Shown: positions 21,866 through 28,976 of the stretch, piece after piece | Layout of the letters: the number at the start of each line of letters is the position of its first letter | How positions within the stretch are numbered: position 1 is the first letter of the stretch | From: CALFER01 sp964472395 | Lineage (GTDB): Bacteria; CSSED10-310; CALFER01 | Length of the DNA stretch: 29,819 bases | Direction: 5' to 3' | NCBI GenBank assembly: GCA_964472395.1 | Contig: CAYYMM010000054.1 | Coordinates: 1 to 29,819, forward strand | The notes under the pieces: generated by a model | What the model was told of the DNA's origin: nothing | Database searches by the model: none | Seen by the model: the letters and a program-made list of their open reading frames with translations, nothing else | Position numbers and translations under genes: made by a program

Positions 21866-24481
21866 ATGAAACAATGCTGGCTCCCGATCTGCGCGATCCT
21901 CATCTACTGTTCGACCGCACCGGGCTTCTCCGCCTGGACGATCTCCCATCGAGGCGATTTCCCGATGCATATCCGCTGCGCGGCCTATTCACCGGATGGA
22001 ACGGATCTCGTCGCAGCAGGACAGGACGGCGTCATCCTGCGTTCGACGGACGGCGGAGCCAGTTTCACCTCGATTCAAACCTCCACCTCGAAGGATCTCA
22101 ACAGCGTCGCCTGGCAGAATGAGACAACAGTCTGGATCGCCGCGGGGGATCAGTCGGGATGGAATTCGAGCGGTGCGCTGATTCGATCGACCGATTCCGG
22201 CCTCACATGGACGACCCGGATCGACAATCACGCAGTCCGGTTGATGTCGGTCGGATTTCTGGATGTTTTGAACGGGTGGGTCGGAAAACCGGACAGCGCT
22301 TTTCTGAAAACGACCGACGGCGGGGCGAGTTGGACGGATGTCGATATTACCCTGAGCGACGTTTCCACGGCCGGCCTGATGTTTCTCGACAGCACGACCG
22401 GATTGACCCCCGAGTCCGTCCTCGCGTTCGATCTCTATCGCACCACCGACGGCGGAGTGAATTGGGACGATGTCTATTCGGATGTCCTCGGTTCGATCGT
22501 GGGCATCACATTTCCATCGGCATCGGACGGAAGGCTCGCGTCGGTCAAACAGGTCGCTCGCAGCACGAACGGCGGTGCGAGTTGGACCGCGGTCGCGCAG
22601 CACACCGACGCCTGGCTGTACGGACTGGACTTCGCGGACCCCTCGACGGGCTGGATCGCCGGGCATCACGACACGATCGGCGACTATTCGCCCCTCATCC
22701 GCAAGACGACGGATGGAGGGGTTTCGTGGAACGAGCAAAGCGTTGACGGAGCGACGATCCTGAGCGGGATCCGTGCATTCGATGCGACCCGGCTGACGGC
22801 ATTCGGCAGTTTCGGGTATCTGTTCACAACGAACGACGGCGGTGAGACCTGGGAGCGGGTTCCGGAAACGACCTCCGAGCATTTCCACCGGATCCGGATG
22901 ACGGATGCGACGAACGGATGGGCGGTCGGCGCACCATCGGCGATCCGGAAAACGACGGATGGAGGCGTGACATGGATTCAGGTCGGAGGCGTGTGGGATA
23001 ACAGCGATATCAACGAGATTCTGGATGTGGACGGAGCGACGATGTATGCAGCCGGCACATCGATCATGCTGACCAGCACCAATGGCGGGATGACGTGGGC
23101 ACGGATGAGCCAGGTCGTGCCGTACGCGAGCGGGATCCATTTCACCAGCGCCTCGACGGGATGGATCGGCGGGCGATATGGGATTTATTACACGACTGAC
23201 GGCGGGGCGACTTGGGAGATTCAGGCCGGGATGGGATACGGCGGGGTGTATGACATCGAGTTCGTAAGTCCGAGCGTTGCGTTTGCCGTCGCGGGGCTGT
23301 CGACGGTGTTTCGATCGACCGATGGCGGGCAGTCCTGGCAGAATGTTTACAGTCATGGGATCAATAACTACTTAAGAGCACTCTGTTTTGCGGATGCGCA
23401 GCGCGGGTGGGCGGTCGGCGAGGCTTATCCGACGAATGAGGCGATTATTCTGGCGACGACGGATGGCGGGGCAAGCTGGTTCGCTCAGGACAGCAACGTC
23501 GATGCGGATCTGTACGATGTGTATTTCTGGAATACGTCCCGCGGCATTGCGGTGGGTGAAGGAGGGGTGATTCTGGAGACAACGAATGGCGGGGTAAATT
23601 GGACAGGCGCGACCAGTCCGGTCAGTAGCACACTCCGGTCAATCGAGGTTCTTCCGGGAGGCATGGTGTGGCTGGCGGGCTACTGGAGCACCATACTGAT
23701 TGAGGGGGGAACCACGACGCCGACTCCGGCACCGAGTGCGACGGCCTCGAGAACGCCGACTGCGACGCAGACGATTCCACCAACGCTGACACCGACACGA
23801 ACAGCGACTCCAAGTCCGACACCGACCCGGACCCCGACATCCACGATGACCCCTGATCCCACTGCGACCGGCACAGCGATACCGACGTCCACGCCGACTC
23901 CCGTCGATACGGCAACCGCGTCAGCCACACCAACCGGCACGGGGACATGGACCGCCACCCCATCCGTCACTCCGTCACCGACCCAAACACACACCCAAGT
24001 GCCTTCTCATACTCCCAGTCAAACGCCGACCCAGCCACCCACACCGACGGCCTCCTTCACGCCTCAACCAACCCGGACGCCATCGGCGACACCAACAACT
24101 GTCCGGCCATTGGGTGTGCGGATCGAGCTGCCCACGCTGACCGTACATCCCGGAGAGGATTTTTTCGTGAGGGGATATCTGGACAATCCGGGGGCTGCAC
24201 TTGAGGACGTCCCGGTATTCTTCGTGCTGGATGTATATGGATCTTACTGGTTCTGGCCTTCATGGATTCCGTATGCACCGCCGGGCAGCACGGCGATCGA
24301 TTACCAGGTGATGGATGTTCCTTCGGGCACCGAAACCATCGAGGTGATTGCGTTATTCATTTGGCCGGATACCGGAGGCGGCAGCGCGAGCGGGATCAAG
24401 TTTTACGGTGCGATGCTGGACGAAACCATGACAGGTCTGCGGGGCGACCTGGCTGTCGTCACCTGGGGATACAGTCAATAA
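21866..24481 (+). CDS. Secreted YCF48/Asp-box beta-propeller protein with Pro/Thr linker and YWFWPSW C-terminal module
   Basis: An 871-aa exported protein with a signal peptide (about 1-22, ending GFSA). It has at least thirteen repeats of the form (S/T)T(D/N)xGxxxW, such as STDGGASF, TTDGGVNW and STNGGMTW, spaced about 40-55 residues apart over residues 30-610. This is the YCF48/BNR-like propeller pattern and fits two stacked propellers of about seven blades. A Thr/Pro-rich linker of about 130 residues leads to a C-terminal module (about 749-871) with GSYWFWPSW, homologous by eye to the protease module at 6192-6524. A surface or extracellular binding role is inferred; there is no catalytic motif. 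The ATG at 21866 is chosen for its GGAGG 6 nt upstream and the signal peptide that follows; the longer frame to 21650 only translates the tandem repeats. Confidence 0.87.
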   Translation: MKQCWLPICAILIYCSTAPGFSAWTISHRGDFPMHIRCAAYSPDGTDLVAAGQDGVILRSTDGGASFTSIQTSTSKDLNSVAWQNETTVWIAAGDQSGWNSSGALIRSTDSGLTWTTRIDNHAVRLMSVGFLDVLNGWVGKPDSAFLKTTDGGASWTDVDITLSDVSTAGLMFLDSTTGLTPESVLAFDLYRTTDGGVNWDDVYSDVLGSIVGITFPSASDGRLASVKQVARSTNGGASWTAVAQHTDAWLYGLDFADPSTGWIAGHHDTIGDYSPLIRKTTDGGVSWNEQSVDGATILSGIRAFDATRLTAFGSFGYLFTTNDGGETWERVPETTSEHFHRIRMTDATNGWAVGAPSAIRKTTDGGVTWIQVGGVWDNSDINEILDVDGATMYAAGTSIMLTSTNGGMTWARMSQVVPYASGIHFTSASTGWIGGRYGIYYTTDGGATWEIQAGMGYGGVYDIEFVSPSVAFAVAGLSTVFRSTDGGQSWQNVYSHGINNYLRALCFADAQRGWAVGEAYPTNEAIILATTDGGASWFAQDSNVDADLYDVYFWNTSRGIAVGEGGVILETTNGGVNWTGATSPVSSTLRSIEVLPGGMVWLAGYWSTILIEGGTTTPTPAPSATASRTPTATQTIPPTLTPTRTATPSPTPTRTPTSTMTPDPTATGTAIPTSTPTPVDTATASATPTGTGTWTATPSVTPSPTQTHTQVPSHTPSQTPTQPPTPTASFTPQPTRTPSATPTTVRPLGVRIELPTLTVHPGEDFFVRGYLDNPGAALEDVPVFFVLDVYGSYWFWPSWIPYAPPGSTAIDYQVMDVPSGTETIEVIALFIWPDTGGGSASGIKFYGAMLDETMTGLRGDLAVVTWGYSQ

Positions 24482-24485
24482 CCCA

Positions 24486-24671
24486 GCAGCGGCGGGCCTC
24501 TGCGCCCGCCGGCACATACATAGCTGGATCTCATACGGCCTCCGCGCCTGTCGGCACATACACGGCAGGTTCTAATTCGCATTGCCCGCCGGCAGGGACG
24601 CCTTACGGTTCTAATTCGCATTGCCCGCCGGCAGGGACGCCGGCGGCTTCTGCGCCCGCCGGTTTCGCCGG
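24486..24671. repeat. Degenerate intergenic repeat array, including a 35-bp direct repeat
   Basis: Two identical 35-bp copies (24568-24602 and 24607-24641) begin GGTTCTAATTCGC and end GGCAGGGACGCC. Less exact units upstream share CGGCACATACA, spaced about 42 bp. GCCCGCCGG/CCGGCGGGC-type palindromes recur through the stretch. It follows the Asp-box gene directly and has no coding signature of its own. Confidence 0.85.
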
Positions 24672-24693
24672 ATGAGAGTTAATAACCCGTTGG

Positions 24694-24755
24694 GGGGGCG
24701 ATCCTTGTGATCGCCCCCTTCCTGGATCCTAGCGCGGGCGATCCTCGTGATCGCC
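24694..24755. repeat. Two GGGCGATC-N5-GATCGCCC palindromes
   Basis: The first has a perfect 10-bp stem (24694-24703 with 24709-24718, loop CTTGT). The second has a 7-bp stem (24737-24755, loop CTCGT). Both match the palindrome at 21743-21763 on the other side of the Asp-box gene. The first might also act as a weak terminator, though only two T follow it. Confidence 0.85.
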
Positions 24756-24810
24756 TGGACTTGATTTTCGTTTTCACCGGTTTGACGGTCAGTGATCGGA
24801 CATCTCCTCC

Positions 24811-24834
24811 CCGTTCATCCTGAGCCTGTCGAAG
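24811..24834. repeat. TGAGCCTGTCGAA-type dispersed intergenic repeat
   Basis: The core TGAGCCTGTCGAA preceded by CCGTTCATCC is a short element I recognise as scattered through intergenic DNA of many unrelated environmental bacteria. One half-copy is present here, without the mirrored arm that often follows. Confidence 0.6.
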
Positions 24835-24863
24835 CATCGAGCGGCTTAGGAACCGTTTGTTTA

Positions 24864-24929
24864 CGGCGGGCACGGAGGCCGTATCATGGTACAAACGACT
24901 TCCTTGCCGGCGGGCATGGAGGCCCGCCG
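24864..24929. repeat. CGGCGGGC palindromic elements upstream of the GntR promoter
   Basis: The second element is a perfect 8-bp stem, CGGCGGGC-ATGGAG-GCCCGCCG (24908-24929). The first, beginning ACGGCGGGCACGGAGGCCG near 24863, is a degenerate copy. They lie directly upstream of the -35 box at 24941. The 531-bp gap 24482-25013 therefore holds only repeats and then the promoter and operator. Confidence 0.75.
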
Positions 24930-24940
24930 TTACAAAGTAC

Positions 24941-24969
24941 TTGACAGCTTCCTGTTCTATTCCTATATT
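24941..24969 (+). promoter_or_regulatory. Sigma70 promoter of the gntR-ABC operon
   Basis: A perfect TTGACA (24941-24946) and TATATT (24964-24969) are spaced exactly 17 bp. The predicted start is near 24976, inside the operator palindrome. Confidence 0.85.
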
Positions 24970-24989
24970 GTATTAGTAGAGTGATACAA
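24968..24989. promoter_or_regulatory. Operator palindrome overlapping the -10 box and start site
   Basis: TTGTATTA (24968-24975), a 6-bp spacer and TGATACAA (24982-24989) form an inverted repeat with one mismatch. It overlaps the end of the -10 box and the start site, a position expected for repression by the GntR protein encoded next. YtrA-type regulators commonly bind AT-rich palindromes of this kind. Confidence 0.7.
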
Positions 24990-25013
24990 TCACTCAAAGA
25001 AAGGAGGCTCCTA

Positions 25014-25430
25014 ATGTTCCTGAAGATCGATCCGAAATCCGGAACGCCGGTCTATCTGCAGATCATCGAGCAGATCAAGACGCAGATCGCCTCGGGGAAA
25101 CTCCAGATCGGCGACCGGCTCCCAACTGTCCGGGATCTCGCCGTGGATCTCAGAGTCAACCCCAACACGGTTTCGAAAGCCTATCGTGACCTCGAACGCG
25201 ATAACGTGCTCGAAGGCCGCCCCGGCATCGGCAGTTTCGTATCGGGCAAAGTGTCCAATCTCGTGTTGAAACGAAAGGAAGAGGAAGTCCGGAGGTACAT
25301 GGAGCGGGCGGTTGTCGAGGCTTACCATCTTCAATTACAGAGGCGACAGATCACCGGAATCTTCAATGAAACGCTGGATGGCATCTATCCGCTGGAGGGA
25401 GCGGAAGGGGGAAAGGGAGGCAGAACATGA
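25014..25430 (+). CDS. GntR-family transcriptional regulator, YtrA subfamily
   Basis: A 138-aa repressor. The winged helix-turn-helix is in residues about 5-75 (GTPVYLQIIEQIKTQIASG, LPTVRDLAVDLRVNPNTVSKAYRDLE, GIGSFV), followed by a short helical dimerisation tail instead of a large ligand domain, which defines the YtrA subgroup. Such proteins usually autoregulate an operon encoding an ABC transporter. ATG 25014 is the start because AAAGGAGG lies 6 nt upstream; an in-frame start at 24981 would fall inside the operator. The stop overlaps the ABC ATPase start (ATGA). In Bacillus the ytr operon responds to peptidoglycan-acting antibiotics; the inducer here is unknown. Confidence 0.92.
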   Translation: MFLKIDPKSGTPVYLQIIEQIKTQIASGKLQIGDRLPTVRDLAVDLRVNPNTVSKAYRDLERDNVLEGRPGIGSFVSGKVSNLVLKRKEEEVRRYMERAVVEAYHLQLQRRQITGIFNETLDGIYPLEGAEGGKGGRT

Positions 25431-26317
25431 GCAATTCCGTGATTTCCACAGAGAAATTGGGGAAACAGTATGGGCGGCGTTGGGCCGTCGAGAATCTCAC
25501 GATGAACATGCCTCGCGGATCGGTCATGGCGTTTCTGGGTCCCAATGGTGCCGGGAAGACCACGACCATCCGGATGCTCCAGAATCTCGTGCGCCCGGAT
25601 CGCGGCTCCGGCACGGTTCTCGGATTGGATATCACCCGTTCCGGTCCCGATATCCGCCGCCTGATCGGATATGTTCCCGAGCGACCGCACATGATCGAAT
25701 GGATGACGATCGAGCGGATCCAGGCTTTCACGGCATCGTTTTATCCGACCTGGGATGGTGCGTATGCCCGTGAACTGGCCACCCGGTTCAATCTTCGTCC
25801 GGAATCGAAAATCAAGACGCTGTCTCGAGGCGAAGAAGCGAAACTCGCGCTGCTTCTGGCACTCGCGCACCGTCCCGAATTGCTGATTCTCGACGACGCG
25901 ACGGCCGGAATCGACCCCGGGGCGCGCCGCGAGATTCTCGAAACCATCATCGCCCACATGCATCAGGAAGGCACCTCGATCTTTTTCGCCACCCACCTGG
26001 TACACGAAGTCGAAGGTCTCGTCACGATCGTCGCGGTCTTCAATCAGGGGCATCTCACCCGCCAGGCCCCGATCGACGAGTTGAAGCGATCGGTCCGCAG
26101 GATCCAGTTCAGATCGGACGCCGAGATCCCCTCACCCCCGGCAGGGATCGACATTCTGATGCGGAAGCGGATTGGTGCTATCGAGGATCTCGTGGTGGAA
26201 TGCCCGGCGCTCGAGACGATCGAATCATTCGCAAACGCCAACCATACAACAGCGGATGAGGTGTCGCTGGAAGATATTTATCTCGCGCTCACCGCCCCGG
26301 GAAGAGGCGCATCATGA
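25427..26317 (+). CDS. ABC transporter ATP-binding protein
   Basis: A 296-aa nucleotide-binding subunit. Walker A is GPNGAGKT (38-45), the signature is LSRGEEAK (132-139), Walker B is LLILDD (152-157) with D-loop GIDP, and the switch His is in FFATHLVHE (His190). Some positions depart from consensus. The residue after the Walker B Asp is Asp, not the catalytic Glu. The Q-loop region reads YVPERP without the usual Gln. The signature has Arg in place of the second Gly. Similar DD variants occur in the YtrB-like group, so the protein may still hydrolyse ATP. A C-terminal extension of about 80 residues follows. It is coupled by ATGA overlaps to the regulator upstream and the permease downstream. 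Confidence 0.93.
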   Translation: MSNSVISTEKLGKQYGRRWAVENLTMNMPRGSVMAFLGPNGAGKTTTIRMLQNLVRPDRGSGTVLGLDITRSGPDIRRLIGYVPERPHMIEWMTIERIQAFTASFYPTWDGAYARELATRFNLRPESKIKTLSRGEEAKLALLLALAHRPELLILDDATAGIDPGARREILETIIAHMHQEGTSIFFATHLVHEVEGLVTIVAVFNQGHLTRQAPIDELKRSVRRIQFRSDAEIPSPPAGIDILMRKRIGAIEDLVVECPALETIESFANANHTTADEVSLEDIYLALTAPGRGAS

Positions 26318-28341
26318 AACCCTCCGGCACAACACAGAGAAGCGCGCTGACACCAATCAGGGCGTTACTCGGGAAGGAACTGCGCGAGCAGTGGGCGGCT
26401 CCTGCGCTGGGCCTGTTCGGTCTCGTCATGTTCCTGATCATCGTGCTCAGCATGTCAATCCGGATCGGTTTTCACGAGGCATTCAAAGAGGAACCCCTGT
26501 TCACATGGATGGTTTTTCTGGGCACGTTCATCGTCATCACCGCGTTCGCAGGCGGGCTGACGTCGGATCGTTCGGTCAACGGAGATTCCATGGTCGCGAT
26601 GCTGCCTGTCCGACCGGAACTGGTCTGGACGGTCAAGATCATCGTGGCGCTGGTCGCATCGACGCTGGCCCTGATGATCATCGCCATTCCGTCGATCCTG
26701 ATGGGCATCAGAGTGACCGCATTGAGTTTCCAGCATCGATTCCAGCTCATGGCGGAGCATTTCTATCTGGTTGCATTTCTGGGACATCTCGTCGCGGCAT
26801 CTCTGGTCGCGGGAGCGCTGTTCAAGCGGCCGATCGGGGCTTTCACCGGGAGTCTCGCGGGTCTGGCCGGCATGATGATGATCGATGTCGCTCTGACGCG
26901 ATTGAGCATGATTCCCATGGAGTTGTTTCGATCGGCCCGGATCGCCGTCTGGTTGATTCTGGCGATCCTGTCGCTGTGGCTCTTCAGGCTGCGTCTGAGG
27001 GGACGCCGGGGCAGCTTGATGGCTGTCTCGATCGCACTGGCGCTGTGTGTCATTTTCGCGGGCGTTTTGGGTCGGGGAGCATACATATCGCATTACTACG
27101 GTGCCTTGCCGGACGTAGAGACTCGCCTGGCCGGCATTCGAACCGGAGCGGATCGTCTGCTGCAGAAGGGGTATATTCCGATCAAAGCGCCGGATTCGGG
27201 AGAATGGTCGGGGTGGAGCATGCCCGCGCGGATCCGCGAAATCGCGTCTTCCCGGGATATTCTCGTCACACGACGATTCGATTCCCTTTTCAGCGTTTCC
27301 ATGTCCGGCCGCTATGTTCCGATCGTGCGTTTTTCCATCCTGTCACCCTGGCAGATGATCCGGTTGTTCTTTTCATCGCACCGCGCAGGCTATCGTTCCG
27401 ATCTCGGCATCGATGACATGCTTGATTTCATGCTCTTCGACATGACCACGCATTCGACACATCCCGTTCTCGTGCCGGAAACCCTGGACATCTGGCCGAT
27501 GGATATGATTCCGCTCGAGAACGATACCTTTCTGGTCACGTGGTTCGAGCGGATGGGGGATCGCACAACAGGATTCGGCAGACTCGATGCCGGAACCGGA
27601 CGGCTCGACATCATCGAAACGGGCTGGAAGGGCTTTCTCTGGGTTTCCGATGCGCGCGACAAAATTCTGAAGTGGGAGACCGTTGCTCCGAGCAAACCGG
27701 AGGGATACCCGGAAGGGCTTGTTTACTATGATGTACGCACCGGCAACTGGGTTCACCAGGCCCATTCGATCGACACGCCGGTTATGTCGCCGGACGGAGC
27801 ATATGCGGTGCGTGCAGTACGAGACGCCGAAGGATCGGGATGTCATCTCACGGTCAGCGGATCCGACGGCGACATTTTTCTGAACGGTGTTTTCATGCGG
27901 TGCCGTGATCTGATCGAATCGTATATTCAGTGGACTCCCGACAGCCGGCATCTCGTGATTCTGGCCCGGGATCCCGCCGACCGACCGCTGTTGGTCGCCT
28001 GGACACCGGAATCCGGATCGCTGACGACGTTGCTGGATGATATCGACGAGGGTTGCGGGGATCTGACGGTGTTTGAATTGAAGGTATCTCCCGATGGACG
28101 CCGGCTGGCGGGAGCGCGACCTCGACGGGAACCGGCAGGCGGCGAGACAGGGAAAGCCCGGTCCGCATTCATAGTCGACATGGAAGGACGGACGCACCAT
28201 GAACTGCCCGGCAAGGGAAAACCGTATGACTGGCTGGATTCCGAGCGGTGTCTGATCGATGATCCGGACGGCATTCTGGTCTGGTCCGCCCGGGACGGAT
28301 CGGTATCCCCGTTGTTCAGGGGACCAGGGAGGGACTCATGA
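26314..28341 (+). CDS. ABC permease with a large C-terminal soluble, propeller-like domain
   Basis: In this 675-aa protein the first about 258 residues form an ABC-2-type permease. A cytoplasmic KELREQW start is followed by about seven hydrophobic segments (roughly 31-51, 66-82, 101-126, 152-172, 176-200, 210-226 and 238-258) and a SDRSVNGDSMVAMLPVRPELVW coupling-helix region. The remaining about 415 residues are soluble and beta-rich, with repeated motifs such as SPDGAYAVRAVRD, TPDSRHLVILARD and SPDGRRLAGARP that resemble PD40/TolB-like propeller blades. An odd number of membrane segments would place this domain outside the cytoplasm (inference). YtrC/D-type permeases normally lack such a domain. 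Both gene borders are 4-bp overlaps, so the long form is the translated unit; I saw no internal start suggesting two genes. Confidence 0.82.
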   Translation: MKPSGTTQRSALTPIRALLGKELREQWAAPALGLFGLVMFLIIVLSMSIRIGFHEAFKEEPLFTWMVFLGTFIVITAFAGGLTSDRSVNGDSMVAMLPVRPELVWTVKIIVALVASTLALMIIAIPSILMGIRVTALSFQHRFQLMAEHFYLVAFLGHLVAASLVAGALFKRPIGAFTGSLAGLAGMMMIDVALTRLSMIPMELFRSARIAVWLILAILSLWLFRLRLRGRRGSLMAVSIALALCVIFAGVLGRGAYISHYYGALPDVETRLAGIRTGADRLLQKGYIPIKAPDSGEWSGWSMPARIREIASSRDILVTRRFDSLFSVSMSGRYVPIVRFSILSPWQMIRLFFSSHRAGYRSDLGIDDMLDFMLFDMTTHSTHPVLVPETLDIWPMDMIPLENDTFLVTWFERMGDRTTGFGRLDAGTGRLDIIETGWKGFLWVSDARDKILKWETVAPSKPEGYPEGLVYYDVRTGNWVHQAHSIDTPVMSPDGAYAVRAVRDAEGSGCHLTVSGSDGDIFLNGVFMRCRDLIESYIQWTPDSRHLVILARDPADRPLLVAWTPESGSLTTLLDDIDEGCGDLTVFELKVSPDGRRLAGARPRREPAGGETGKARSAFIVDMEGRTHHELPGKGKPYDWLDSERCLIDDPDGILVWSARDGSVSPLFRGPGRDS

Positions 28342-28949
28342 GCATCATGATGAAAGAACTGCGAGAACTCGCCCCGGCGGGTGCGGTGGGACTGATTGTT
28401 GTGGCTCTGCTGCTGGCGTTGTCGGCGCATTATTCCGTTTCCACGGGCATCGATTCGCGTGAAAAACCCGATGAACGCGTGGTGATCTGGGCGAATCTGG
28501 CTTTTTTCGCCGCCGGCTTGCTCTGCCTCGGGATCGGAACAGCCTCGACCGCGTACGATCGCGAATTCGGAGTCTGGCAATTCGTCGCCGCGCTTCCGAT
28601 GTCTCACCGGCGAATCTGGTTGGAGAAGACCCTGACGTCGGCAGCGGTATGCGGACTCCTCATCCCGATCGTCTGGTGGTTCTGGCCGGATCACAATGTG
28701 TCCACCTTATGGAGTCATTACGGGTTGCTGGTGGTCGCGTTTGCCGCCGGCAATCTGATGGGGCTGGCCATGCCGGGATTCATCAATGCCGCGGCTTCGG
28801 GGGCCACCTTTGCGTTTTCGGCGGCGGCCATCGGAATCATCTTTTTCGAGAATCGCTGGGCCGGTCCCGGAGCGATTCACGCTGGAATCCTGGCGGCGGC
28901 TGCATTATTGTTGATCCTGGCCGCCGGAAAGTCCGGGAGGCAGACATGA
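28338..28949 (+). CDS. Second ABC permease subunit, short ABC-2 type
   Basis: A 203-aa membrane protein with six predicted helices (about 14-34, 48-70, 100-117, 127-147, 151-171 and 178-197). It starts SIMMKELRELAPAG, like the first permease and other ABC-2 subunits, and has the FGVWQFVAALPMSHRRIWLEK coupling segment after helix 2. It overlaps the preceding gene by 4 bp (ATGA at 28338). With the ATPase and the long permease it should complete a heteromeric transporter. The substrate is unknown. Confidence 0.87.
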   Translation: MSIMMKELRELAPAGAVGLIVVALLLALSAHYSVSTGIDSREKPDERVVIWANLAFFAAGLLCLGIGTASTAYDREFGVWQFVAALPMSHRRIWLEKTLTSAAVCGLLIPIVWWFWPDHNVSTLWSHYGLLVVAFAAGNLMGLAMPGFINAAASGATFAFSAAAIGIIFFENRWAGPGAIHAGILAAAALLLILAAGKSGRQT

Positions 28950-28976
28950 GACCGTTCCATTCCTGCGAGGTTCACC

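Noticed and set aside
24568..24641. CRISPR-like array
   Set aside because: Only two exact 35-bp copies separated by 4 bp, with no spacer-sized gaps and no cas genes.
24262..24675. 137-codon frame with SAPAGTY-like repeats
   Set aside because: The repeats come from intergenic palindromic DNA, and the first half is a shadow of the Asp-box gene.
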